Assembly: GCA_025362915.1 (NCBI GenBank)
Contig: JANYEU010000070.1
Location: 1 to 18,670 of the forward strand
Direction of reading: 5' to 3'
DNA length: 18,670 nt
Source of the DNA: Chitinophagaceae bacterium
Lineage (GTDB): Bacteria > Bacteroidota > Bacteroidia > Chitinophagales > Chitinophagaceae
A model generated the notes under the pieces. That model was given only the letters and a program-made list of their open reading frames with translations. It did no database searches and was not told the DNA's origin. Below are positions 1-7,269 of the stretch, one piece after another (within the stretch, counting starts at the first letter, position 1; every line of letters starts with the position of its first letter). The position numbers were made by a program, and so were the translations under genes.

Positions 1-2
1 TG

Positions 3-413
3 GTGGCTGCTTATAGGGCTGTGGCTGTGCAGGTAAATGTTCAAGCGGGTGGCAACAGGGTGAAAGCATTGGGAAGTGGCTGCGAAATGGAAAAAGAGAG
101 TAGCCATCAGGTTATGGGAGATGTGGTAAATTTTAAGGCTAGTGCTGCTAAAGTGGCTGGAAGCATGGATTTGCATGTAGATAAGCCCACTACTTTTTCT
201 ACTCACGGAACCATATTTGCCTATTGGGATGTGGCTTTGGGGCCTACGCCGGCCGATAAAAGCAAGTGGTTTCAACGGCATAGTAATGGAAATAGTCTCA
301 CCATAACCGGGTTTACGCCAGGAATAACCTATCCTTTTGCATCGGCTTATAAAGGGTTGGATACCGACTCTCTTATCTGGAGTGCCATTATCAATAAAAT
401 GGCGGGAGACTAA
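3..413 (+). CDS. Fibronectin-III-like protein, C-terminal part (5' end outside window)
   Basis: The frame is open to the left edge, so only the last ~136 residues are visible and the GTG at position 3 is probably not the true start. The fragment has a helical stretch (GGNRVKALGSG), then a sandwich-like stretch ending in NSLTITGFTPGITYPFASAY and SLIWSAIINKMAG. That ending resembles the last strands of the fibronectin type III domains in a common Bacteroidota family, where a 'V..L.SGF' element precedes an Fn3 domain closing with 'G..Y.FR..A.G..G.S.WS'. This is family resemblance by eye, not a search result. A role as a structural or binding module is inference. A hairpin terminator about 45 bp downstream closes the transcription unit, so it is probably not co-transcribed with gldF. 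Confidence 0.55.
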   Translation: MAAYRAVAVQVNVQAGGNRVKALGSGCEMEKESSHQVMGDVVNFKASAAKVAGSMDLHVDKPTTFSTHGTIFAYWDVALGPTPADKSKWFQRHSNGNSLTITGFTPGITYPFASAYKGLDTDSLIWSAIINKMAGD

Positions 414-417
414 AGCA

Positions 418-445
418 GTTGTAGGTTATAAGTTATAGGTATTAC
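418..445. repeat. Four 7-bp repeats (GTTRTAR type)
   Basis: Directly after the stop of the first gene the sequence reads in exact 7-base steps: GTTGTAG, GTTATAA, GTTATAG, GTATTAC. Similar period-7 runs with a different base consensus occur at 3733-3760, 6336-6370 and 7242-7269, again at gene ends. Function unknown. Confidence 0.6.
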
Positions 446-455
446 GTAAGAAAAT

Positions 456-487
456 CCCTTGAAGCACTCCTTCAGGGGCTTTTTGTT
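456..487 (+). terminator. Rho-independent terminator after the first gene
   Basis: A 9-bp stem (456-464 with 470-478, one G-U pair) with a 5-base loop (CACTC) is followed by CTTTTTGTTTG. It lies 43 bp after the stop of the Fn3-like gene and separates it from gldF. Confidence 0.75.
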
Positions 488-494
488 TGCAGTA

Positions 495-618
495 TTTGCC
501 ACTAAGGCACAACGCCCTAAGCTGCGCAAAGAAGGGAGACGTGATTTGTTTTGCTACTTTTTTGAATTTATTGGCAAATCTTTGTGCTTCTTTATGGCAT
601 TGGTGTCTTCGTGGCAAA
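495..618. repeat. Imperfect palindromic intergenic element, copy 1
   Basis: The 124-bp stretch begins TTTGCCAC and ends with its exact complement GTGGCAAA. The arms continue imperfectly inward: CACTAAGGCACAACGCCC on the left against the complement of GGCATTGGTGTCTTCGTG on the right. The right half is built from roughly 9-bp CTTTGTG-like units. It fills most of the gap before gldF, and no convincing gene lies in 414-640. A second, diverged copy is at 10652-10795. Confidence 0.6.
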
Positions 619-640
619 ATTTTACACATATTTTTGGCGC

Positions 641-1363
641 ATGTGGATTATCTGTAAAAATGAATGGCAGCAGTTTTTTAGTAGCCTCACCGGTTACCTC
701 GCCATCATTGTTTTTTTATTGCTCAATGGCCTCCTGCTTTTCGTTTTCCCTGCCAGTAATGTACTCGATTTTGGATATGCGTCCCTCGGCAGTTTCTTTA
801 CCACCGCACCGTTTATTTTATTGTTTTTGATACCCACCATCACCATGCGCAGCATTGCCGAAGAATATAAAAGCGGCACTTTCGAACTCTTGAAAACACT
901 TCCCCTGAAGCCATCGCAGATAGTCGGGGGCAAGTTTTTTGGTGCCTTGCTCATAGTGGTGGCGGCGTTGGTGCCTACGGTTATTTATGCCGTTTCCATC
1001 CAGCGGCTCAGCAGCATTGGCGGTATAGAAGTGGGTGCCACCATGGGTAGCTACTTTGGTTTGGTGGCGTTGGGCGCCGTATATACGGCGGTGGGCATCT
1101 GTGCCAGCAGCTTTACCAACAATACGGTGGTGGCATTTATTGCCGGGGCATTTGTTTGTTTTCTGTTGTATAATGGGTTTGATGCCATTAGTAAACTGCC
1201 TGTTTTTAAGGCTGGCGCCGATTATTATATCGATATGTTAGGCATCAACGCACATTATAGAAGTATCAGTAGAGGAGTGATTGACCTTCGGGACATGATT
1301 TATTTTGTGGGATTGATTATTTTGTTTTTGTTTATTACGGAAAGGAATATTAGTAGAAAGTAG
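641..1363 (+). CDS. gldF: GldF, ABC-2 type permease for gliding motility/type IX secretion
   Basis: This is a 240-residue membrane protein of the ABC-2 permease family. With GldG and the ATPase GldA, its homologue forms the Gld ABC transporter required for gliding in Flavobacterium johnsoniae. About six hydrophobic segments are visible (for example LAIIVFLLLNGLLLFVF and APFILLFLIPTITM), followed by the family hallmark MRSIAEEYKSGTFELLKTLPL, as in ABC-2 permeases. I chose the ATG at 641 because the protein then starts MWIICKNEWQQFFSSLTGY, as GldF does. The frame is open to a start at 584, but those 19 extra codons lie partly in the palindromic element. GldG, its normal immediate neighbour, is displaced by ~610 bp. 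GldA is not in the window, which is usual because it is often encoded elsewhere. The ligand transported is unknown for the family. Confidence 0.88.
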   Translation: MWIICKNEWQQFFSSLTGYLAIIVFLLLNGLLLFVFPASNVLDFGYASLGSFFTTAPFILLFLIPTITMRSIAEEYKSGTFELLKTLPLKPSQIVGGKFFGALLIVVAALVPTVIYAVSIQRLSSIGGIEVGATMGSYFGLVALGAVYTAVGICASSFTNNTVVAFIAGAFVCFLLYNGFDAISKLPVFKAGADYYIDMLGINAHYRSISRGVIDLRDMIYFVGLIILFLFITERNISRK

Positions 1364-1395
1364 GGTTACTTCGAATTAAAAATAAAGTTATCAGA

Positions 1396-1693
1396 CTATT
1401 TCATAATTATTACACCTATATACTTGAATGCAGTGATGGCAAATATCATGTAGGTGTTACCAACGATTTGGATAGGCGGTTGATGGAACACAACAATGGG
1501 GATGATAATACTTGTTTCAGTTACCTAAGAAGCCCTGTTGTAGTGAAATATTTTGAACATTATACTGACATTAATCAGGCAATTGCACGAGAGAAGCAAT
1601 TGAAAGGTCGGGGGCAGGAAAAAGAAAAAAGCTCTTTTTATGAAGGATTGGGATATGTTGAAGGAGTTGGCGAAGTGTAAACATCCTTTGTAA
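1396..1693 (+). pseudogene. GIY-YIG endonuclease-like gene, start lost and C-terminus frameshifted
   Basis: In frame from about 1396 the sequence reads LFHNYYTYILECSDGKYHVG, then VTNDLDRRLMEHNNG. This is the GIY-YIG core of the small (~90 residue) URI/UPF0213-like proteins: TYI stands for GIY, HVG for YIG, followed by the Arg and the EH. No ATG, GTG or TTG exists between the upstream in-frame stop (1354-1356) and the core, and the usual initiator position is CTA. The first usable start is the TTG at 1468, which would delete the nuclease motif. After REKQLKG the frame turns to nonsense and stops at 1680. Removing one G from the G5 run at 1610-1614 restores the family C-terminus (GRGRKKKKALFMKDWDML, then KELAKC) and a stop at 1691-1693. 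It is therefore a decayed gene, or the G run is misread. It lies between gldF and gldG. Confidence 0.8.
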
Positions 1694-1745
1694 GTTGAAA
1701 AAGTAAGTATTCCCGTTTGATAAAGCTAGCAATACTATTAGCTTA

Positions 1746-1902
1746 GAAAACCAACCTGATTGTCACGCTGAGCCTGTCGAAGCGCAAACAGGTTACGGGA
1801 TTTTAAATTTAAGGAGTGAATTTAGAATGTGGAACAATGAAAGAGATATGTGTAAGTTGCTTGCGCTTCGACAGGCTCAGCGTGACAATCAGGTTGATTT
1901 TC
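1746..1902. mobile_element. 157-bp inverted-repeat (MITE-like) element
   Basis: The 42-base arms 1746-1787 and 1861-1902 are complementary at 41 of 42 positions and enclose a 73-base AT-rich spacer. The arm core contains GTCACGCTGAGCCTGTCGAA, a motif I recall as widely dispersed between genes in many bacterial genomes; copy number cannot be checked here. No reading frame is inside and no clear target duplication flanks the arms. Calling it mobile is inference from its shape and its position inside what should be a tight gldF-gldG pair. The rest of 1694-1975 shows nothing else I can name. Confidence 0.6.
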
Positions 1903-1975
1903 GGAGTTTCATTAAAGGAGATACTGTTTTTGGGATGAATGGTTAAATATTGAATTAAGGATTATTAGATTAAAA

Positions 1976-3724
1976 ATGACTAAGCTGTTTAAATATAAAT
2001 ACACGTGGGTAGTGATGGTGCTTGCTTTTATTGCTCTTGTTTACACATCTTCTTTTTTTGCCTACCGGATAGATCTTACGGCAGAGAAGCGTTTTAGTCT
2101 CAACTCATCTACCAAAAAACTATTTGGTCAAGTGGATGATGTGATAAAGGTGCAGGTTTTTTTGACTGGAGATTTACCTGCCGATTATAAAAAACTAAGC
2201 CTTGCCACCAAGGATTTTTTGGAGGAATTGAAACAGGTTTCCAATAATAAGGTAGAGATAAGTTTTGAGAAACCCGGCGAAGACCTAAAGGACGATACGG
2301 CAAAAGCGATGCTGTATGATAGTTTGGCGCATTTGGGAGTTGTGTTTGAAAGAAGCGAAGTGCAGGAAAGCAGCCACGAAAAAGAAACCAATCAGTTGAT
2401 TATACCAACGGCGTTGGTGAGTTATAAGGACAAACGCCCCATTGCTGTTGATTTGCGCAGCAGTAAAAAGATTTACAAGCAATACAACGTGGTAAACGAT
2501 ATTCCGCAGGAAGATGTGGAAGCTACCCGTAATGCCGCAGAGGCTTTGCTGGAATTTAAGTTTGCCAGTGCCATCAATAAACTTACCCGAACTGTAGTTC
2601 CCGTAATTGCCTACACCATTGGCAATGGCGAACCTATTGACAGGACGGTGAATGATTTGGGCGAGAGCTTGCGTACAGAATACCGTTTGGGCATCTTCGA
2701 TTTGAGAGCCGCTTATCCCGATGCTTCAAAGGTTGATGTGCTATTGATTGTAAAACCAACCACTCCCTTTAGCGATGAGGACAAACTGAAGCTTGACCAA
2801 TACGTAATGAATGGTGGGAAGATAATTTGGTGCATTGATAAGCTACACGCCGAGCTGGATAGCTTGATGCGCAGTAAGTCTGAATACACAGCATATGATA
2901 GGGGATTGAATATTGACGACATTCTTTTTAAATATGGCGTTCGTATCAATGATGATTTGTTGCAAGACTTGAACTGTTCTAAACTGCCATTGGTGGTTGG
3001 TTATAATCCTGATAAGAGTCCACGGATGCAGCGTGTGCCTTGGCCTTATTATCCTATGCTTGCGGGTATTAACAATAATCCTATCTCAAAGAACTTGGAT
3101 AAGGTGTTGCCCATATTTCCTTCGAGCATGGATACGGTAAAGGCAGAAGGCATTAATAAGACGATATTACTTGCCAGCGATTCTAATAGCCGTGTGCTTG
3201 GTTCACCCGCATTGGTGAGTGTAAACAGCGTGAAAACAGAGGAGGATTTTAGAAGTTTTACCAAGAGTTATGTTCCCGTGGTTGTTTTATTGGAAGGAAA
3301 GTTTAAATCCTTATTTGCCAATAGACTTACTTCTACAGTTACAGATTCAGTGGAAAAAGCTACAGGCAAACCATTTCAAACAAGAGGATCAAAGGACAGC
3401 AAACAAATAGTCATGTCGGATGCGGATATTGTTACCAATGCCATATCCCAGACAAATGGGCCGATGGCAATGGGCGAGCTTCCGTTTGAAAATTATAGAT
3501 TTGCCAACAGGGAGTTCTTATTAAACTGTATTGATTACATGGTTAGTAATAATGGCATTTTTGAAACCCGCAACAAAGAGTTCACTTTACGGTTATTAGA
3601 TAAAAAGAAAGTAGAGGCTGAACGGACAGAATGGCAATTGATTAACATAGTTGCCCCCATTGCATTGCTGATTTTGATTGGCATAATTTTACAATGGCAA
3701 AGGAAGAGAAAATATGCGCTTTAA
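1976..3724 (+). CDS. gldG: GldG, auxiliary component of the gliding-motility ABC transporter
   Basis: The 582-residue protein has one membrane segment near each end (about residues 10-30, WVVMVLAFIALVYTSSFFAY, and 560-576, VAPIALLILIGIILQW) around a large extracytoplasmic region. The start FFAYRIDLTAEKRFSLNSST followed by DDVIKVQVFLTGDLPADYKK is the GldG/ABC_transp_aux signature. Length is close to the family norm of roughly 560. It works with GldF and GldA in the envelope; its exact role is unsettled in the literature. The ATG at 1976 gives the expected N-terminus. Transcription from the gldF promoter would have to cross the inserted nuclease remnant and the 157-bp inverted repeat, so expression may be weakened or depend on a local promoter. 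I could not find a clean TAnnTTTG box upstream. Confidence 0.9.
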   Translation: MTKLFKYKYTWVVMVLAFIALVYTSSFFAYRIDLTAEKRFSLNSSTKKLFGQVDDVIKVQVFLTGDLPADYKKLSLATKDFLEELKQVSNNKVEISFEKPGEDLKDDTAKAMLYDSLAHLGVVFERSEVQESSHEKETNQLIIPTALVSYKDKRPIAVDLRSSKKIYKQYNVVNDIPQEDVEATRNAAEALLEFKFASAINKLTRTVVPVIAYTIGNGEPIDRTVNDLGESLRTEYRLGIFDLRAAYPDASKVDVLLIVKPTTPFSDEDKLKLDQYVMNGGKIIWCIDKLHAELDSLMRSKSEYTAYDRGLNIDDILFKYGVRINDDLLQDLNCSKLPLVVGYNPDKSPRMQRVPWPYYPMLAGINNNPISKNLDKVLPIFPSSMDTVKAEGINKTILLASDSNSRVLGSPALVSVNSVKTEEDFRSFTKSYVPVVVLLEGKFKSLFANRLTSTVTDSVEKATGKPFQTRGSKDSKQIVMSDADIVTNAISQTNGPMAMGELPFENYRFANREFLLNCIDYMVSNNGIFETRNKEFTLRLLDKKKVEAERTEWQLINIVAPIALLILIGIILQWQRKRKYAL

Positions 3725-3725
3725 T

Positions 3726-3826
3726 AGTAGAGAGTCAAAAGTCGAGAGTCAAAAGTCTTGAGACGATTCCAGAAAAAAGAATCATTCTTCCCCATACTTT
3801 CGACTCTCGACTTTTGACTCTCTACT
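3726..3826. repeat. 31-bp inverted repeat built from 7-bp AGTCAAA units
   Basis: Arms 3726-3756 and 3796-3826 pair at 30 of 31 positions around a 39-base spacer. Each arm is a run of heptamers: AGTCAAA, AGTCGAG, AGTCAAA, AGTCTTG from 3733. The element fills the gap between the gldG stop and the murF-alr start. It lacks a U tract, so it is not a classical terminator, but as RNA it would form a very stable hairpin. A sister element follows murF-alr at 6336-6425. Confidence 0.75.
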
Positions 3827-3842
3827 TACGATTTAAAAACTT

Positions 3843-6332
3843 ATGACTGAATTAATTCCAAATATACAAGAAGGAATCCCCACTTCCTTACCATCTTTCA
3901 TCGAACATTTGGTGGTGGATAGCCGTAAGATTGTATTTCCCCAAACATCACTATTCTTTGCTTTGAGAGGGCCGAGAAGGGATGGACATCCATTTATAAA
4001 GGAAGCTTACGAGAAGGGCGTTAGAAACTTTGTTATCAGTAGGCGTATAGATACAACGATATTTCCTGAAGCTAATTTCTTTAAGGTAACAGATGTATTA
4101 AAGACTTTGCAAATTCTGGCAGCCATTCATCGCGCCAATTTTAATTGCCCCGTAATAGGCATTACCGGTAGCAATGGAAAAACCATTGTGAAGGAATGGC
4201 TGTATCAATTGCTTAGCGTAGATTACAATATTGTACGGAGTCCACGTAGTTACAACTCACAAATTGGCGTGCCGTTAAGTGTCTGGCAAATGAACGAACA
4301 GCATACCCTTGGCATATTTGAAGCAGGTATTTCTGCTCCTCGTGAGATGCCGGTATTGGCTGGAATCATACAACCTACCATTGGTATTTTGACCAACATT
4401 GGCGAAGCACATAATGGCGGCTTTGTTGATATGAAGCAAAAGGTGCTGGAAAAGCTTCAACTGTTTGCTATCTGTAAGTACCTGATTTATTGCAAGGATT
4501 CCATAGACGACCACTTGGATATGGATGAAAATAAGCACACCCTTTTTCATCAAACCATCGAACTGTTTTCTTGGAGCCGGGAAACAAATGCCACCCTAAA
4601 AGTGATTGCAGAAATTCCGGTGGGTAATAAAACGCAGGTTTTCTTTACCTACAAAAGCACTAACTACTCCATCCTTATCCCTTTTACAGATAAGGCTTCG
4701 TTGGACAATAGCATTACCTGCATTTGCACATTGTTTGTTTTGGATATTCCTTTTGAAACTATTCAGCAACGCATATTGCAGTTGCAACCACTGGAGATGC
4801 GGATGCAACTGAAGAAGGGAATAAATAATTGTCATGTATTGAATGATAGTTACAGCAACGACCTTTCTTCCTTGAGCATCGCTTTAGATTATTTGCAACA
4901 ACAAGCGGGAAACAATACCACAACGGTCATTCTTTCAGACATATTACAGTCTGGAATGCGCGAGGAGGCATTGTATAATCTAGTGGCGACAGAGTTGGAG
5001 CAACGCAATATTCATCGATTGATTGGCATTGGAAAAAACATTACGGCACATCAGGATGTACTCAAAGAAGCCATTCCCGTAACCAGTTTCTTTGGTTCCA
5101 CCGATGAATTTCTGGAGGCACACGCAACGCATTCATCCACAGAACCTAAGTTTCACAATGAATTTATACTACTTAAAGGCGCACGTGTATTTTCTTTTGA
5201 ACGGATAAGTAGCTGGCTGGAACAGAAAGTACACCAAACGGTAATGGAAATAAACCTTACCTCGATGGTGCATAACCTAAAACAATACCAAGAAAAACTA
5301 TTGCCCACCACTAAGCTGATGGCAATGGTAAAGGCATTTAGTTATGGTAGTGGAAGTGTGGAAGTGGCAAGATTGTTACAGTTTTACAAGGTAGATTATC
5401 TGGCTGTGGCGTATGCCGATGAAGGCGTAGAACTAAGATTGGGCGATATTTCTTTACCAATTATGGTGATGAATATGGATGAAGCGGGTTTTGATGCATT
5501 GATAGAGCACAACCTCGAGCCAGAAATTTATTCTTTTTCTATCTACCATGCCTTCCATGAATATTTATTGAAACAAGGCATTACCAAGTTTCCTGTGCAT
5601 ATAAAGTTGAATACTGGCATGAATCGTTTGGGCTTTGATCCTGAAGAAGTGGAAGCTCTGGGCAAGCAATTTTCACTGCATAATACGATGATGGTGCAAA
5701 GTGTGTTCAGCCATCTGGCAGGAAGTGAGGCCGCAGAATTTGATGGCTTTACACAACATCAAGATAACTTATTTAATGAGGCTATTACTATTCTTCAATC
5801 CCATATAAAAAATCCTTTTATAAAACATATTTGCAACTCGGCAGGCATATTCCGGCATCCCAATTTACAATACGATATGGTACGTTTGGGTATTGGTTTG
5901 TATGGCGTTGATAGTGCCGATGGAAAAGAAATACACTTAGAACCCGTGGCTACGCTAAAGAGTACCATTGCACAGATACGGAATGTGAAGGCGGGCGAAA
6001 CAGTTAGCTATAACCGACGGGGTGTACTTACACGCAATAGTATTATTGCTACCATACGCATTGGGTATGCGGATGGGTTTAGCAGAAAACTGGGTAATGG
6101 CATTGGTAATATTTATATAAATGAGATGCTTGCTCCCGTGGTTGGCACTGTTTGTATGGATATGCTGATGGTGGATATTACCGATATCCCCAATGTAAAA
6201 GAAGGGGATGCTGTAGAAATATTTGGCAAGAATCTTCCTATCCAAAAAGTGGCTGAATGGGCAGAAACCATTGCTTACGAGGTAATGACAGGCATTAGCC
6301 AACGGGTGAAAAGGGTATATGTGGAGGAATAA
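3843..6332 (+). CDS. murF-alr: Bifunctional MurF ligase / alanine racemase fusion
   Basis: The 829-residue fusion has two halves. Residues 1 to ~465 are UDP-N-acetylmuramoyl-tripeptide:D-alanyl-D-alanine ligase (MurF): a substrate-binding start (VVDSRK, LFFALRG..RDGH), the ATP loop GITGSNGKT at 106-114, then the Mur ligase central and C-terminal domains. Residues ~468-829 are a PLP-dependent alanine racemase: MEINLTSMVHNL, MVKAFSYGSG with the PLP lysine at 497, HIKLNTGMNRLGF, and RIGYADGF with the likely catalytic tyrosine at 742. The racemase makes D-Ala; D-Ala-D-Ala is joined by Ddl (not here), and MurF adds the dipeptide to the muropeptide in the cytoplasm. This fusion is characteristic of Bacteroidota. 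It is bracketed by two related heptamer inverted repeats and probably read together with dtd. Confidence 0.95.
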   Translation: MTELIPNIQEGIPTSLPSFIEHLVVDSRKIVFPQTSLFFALRGPRRDGHPFIKEAYEKGVRNFVISRRIDTTIFPEANFFKVTDVLKTLQILAAIHRANFNCPVIGITGSNGKTIVKEWLYQLLSVDYNIVRSPRSYNSQIGVPLSVWQMNEQHTLGIFEAGISAPREMPVLAGIIQPTIGILTNIGEAHNGGFVDMKQKVLEKLQLFAICKYLIYCKDSIDDHLDMDENKHTLFHQTIELFSWSRETNATLKVIAEIPVGNKTQVFFTYKSTNYSILIPFTDKASLDNSITCICTLFVLDIPFETIQQRILQLQPLEMRMQLKKGINNCHVLNDSYSNDLSSLSIALDYLQQQAGNNTTTVILSDILQSGMREEALYNLVATELEQRNIHRLIGIGKNITAHQDVLKEAIPVTSFFGSTDEFLEAHATHSSTEPKFHNEFILLKGARVFSFERISSWLEQKVHQTVMEINLTSMVHNLKQYQEKLLPTTKLMAMVKAFSYGSGSVEVARLLQFYKVDYLAVAYADEGVELRLGDISLPIMVMNMDEAGFDALIEHNLEPEIYSFSIYHAFHEYLLKQGITKFPVHIKLNTGMNRLGFDPEEVEALGKQFSLHNTMMVQSVFSHLAGSEAAEFDGFTQHQDNLFNEAITILQSHIKNPFIKHICNSAGIFRHPNLQYDMVRLGIGLYGVDSADGKEIHLEPVATLKSTIAQIRNVKAGETVSYNRRGVLTRNSIIATIRIGYADGFSRKLGNGIGNIYINEMLAPVVGTVCMDMLMVDITDIPNVKEGDAVEIFGKNLPIQKVAEWAETIAYEVMTGISQRVKRVYVEE

Positions 6333-6335
6333 TGA

Positions 6336-6425
6336 AGTTGAAAGTCGAAAGTTGAAAGTCAAGAGTCCTATGTATTATTTAGTGGTCTTATTAGTTTTTG
6401 ACTTTCAACTTTCAACTTTCGACTT
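6336..6425. repeat. Inverted repeat built from 7-bp AGTYGAA units
   Basis: Five heptamers start at 6336: AGTTGAA, AGTCGAA, AGTTGAA, AGTCAAG, AGTCCTA. The mirror-complement run covers about 6400-6425. The perfect core pairs 6342-6359 with 6408-6425 (18 bp), and imperfect pairing continues inward. It fills the gap between murF-alr and dtd and is the same design as 3726-3826 with a drifted unit. No U tract. Confidence 0.7.
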
Positions 6426-6445
6426 GATTGACTAATTTTTTAATT

Positions 6446-6898
6446 ATGCGAGTTGTAATACAAAGGGTAACTGAGGCATCGGTGGTGGTGGATGGCAACA
6501 TAACAGGCAGTATAGAGCAAGGATTATTGGTTTTGCAAGGAATAGAAGATGCAGATTCTACTGAAGATATAGTTTGGCTAAGTAATAAGATTTGCAACCT
6601 CAGGATATTTAATGATGAAGATGGGGTGATGAATAAGAGCATTCTTGATGTGGGCGGAGATGTTTTATTGGTTAGCCAGTTCACACTTTTTGCCAGTACC
6701 AAGAAAGGCAACCGACCATCCTATATAAAAGCCAGTAAATCCCCCATCGCCATTCCTTTGTATGAGGCAATGATTAATCAACTAGAAAAAGACCTTGGTA
6801 AACCCATTCAAACAGGCATCTTTGGGGCAGACATGAAGTTGAGTTTGCTGAATGATGGCCCGGTAACCATCATCATCGATTCAAAAAATAAAGAATAA
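6446..6898 (+). CDS. dtd: D-aminoacyl-tRNA deacylase
   Basis: The 150-residue cytoplasmic enzyme hydrolyses D-amino acids (and glycine from tRNA-Ala) off mischarged tRNAs. The start at 6446 gives MRVVIQRVTEASVVVDG, the standard N-terminus; an in-frame TTG at 6428 would add six residues from the repeat region. Both family active-site motifs are present: SQFT at 77-80 and NDGPVT at 136-141, the latter corresponding to the cross-subunit Gly-cisPro element. Length equals the family norm. It follows the D-alanine-producing racemase gene, which is a sensible pairing but may be coincidence. The next gene starts 10 bp after its stop, so the two are likely co-transcribed. Confidence 0.95.
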   Translation: MRVVIQRVTEASVVVDGNITGSIEQGLLVLQGIEDADSTEDIVWLSNKICNLRIFNDEDGVMNKSILDVGGDVLLVSQFTLFASTKKGNRPSYIKASKSPIAIPLYEAMINQLEKDLGKPIQTGIFGADMKLSLLNDGPVTIIIDSKNKE

Positions 6899-6908
6899 AC
6901 ATATACCA

Positions 6909-7235
6909 ATGACAATAGAACAAGCACAAACCGATGTAGATAATTGGATAAAAACTGTTGGGGTACGATACTTTAATGAACTCACCAATCTTGGAATACT
7001 GATGGAGGAAGTGGGCGAGTTATCCAGATTGATGGTACGGAAATATGGCGAACAATCTTTTAAGGAAAGTGATAAAAATAAAGAACTATCCGATGAAATG
7101 GCGGATGTGCTTTGGGTACTGATTTGTTTGGCTAATCAAACGGGAATAAATCTTACTGATGCACTGCAAAAGAACTTTGAGAAAAAGAATCTACGTGATG
7201 CTACAAGACATTTGGAAAATGAGAAGCTAAAATAG
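6909..7235 (+). CDS. MazG-like nucleotide pyrophosphohydrolase
   Basis: This 108-residue all-alpha NTP-PPase of the MazG/iMazG group hydrolyses nucleoside triphosphates to the monophosphate and pyrophosphate, usually to clean up non-canonical nucleotides. The metal-binding signature is visible as EEVGE (residues ~33-37) and ELSDEMADVLWVL (~60-72), that is EExxE plus ExxD. The substrate cannot be deduced. It starts 10 bp after dtd. I recall the dtd-pyrophosphohydrolase pair as common in Bacteroidota. Its end nearly meets the oppositely directed lptB, with 14 bp between the stops. Confidence 0.85.
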   Translation: MTIEQAQTDVDNWIKTVGVRYFNELTNLGILMEEVGELSRLMVRKYGEQSFKESDKNKELSDEMADVLWVLICLANQTGINLTDALQKNFEKKNLRDATRHLENEKLK

Positions 7236-7241
7236 TTGCCT

Positions 7242-7269
7242 GTTACCAGTTACTGGTCACCAGTATCTT
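7242..7269. repeat. Four 7-bp repeats (GTYACCA type) at convergent gene ends
   Basis: Four heptamers in exact register, GTTACCA, GTTACTG, GTCACCA, GTATCTT, cover the mazG-lptB junction and include the last codons of lptB. The part ACCAGTTACTGGT is a perfect 6-bp palindrome around a central T. It resembles the other period-7 runs in the window. Confidence 0.5.

Noticed and set aside
584..640. N-terminal extension of GldF from 584
   Set aside because: The 19 codons overlap the palindromic element and do not look like a GldF start; the ATG at 641 gives the family N-terminus.
459..830. Open frame overlapping the terminator and gldF
   Set aside because: It runs through the terminator hairpin and the repeat and overlaps gldF in another frame; no family resemblance.
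1468..1680. Independent small gene starting at TTG 1468
   Set aside because: It is the middle of the GIY-YIG frame without the active-site start and with a frameshifted tail; better explained as part of a decayed gene.
1375..1977. ATTAAAAAT direct repeat as proven target-site duplication
   Set aside because: Nine bases of almost pure A and T can recur by chance in this AT-rich gap; kept only as a weak hint within a finding.
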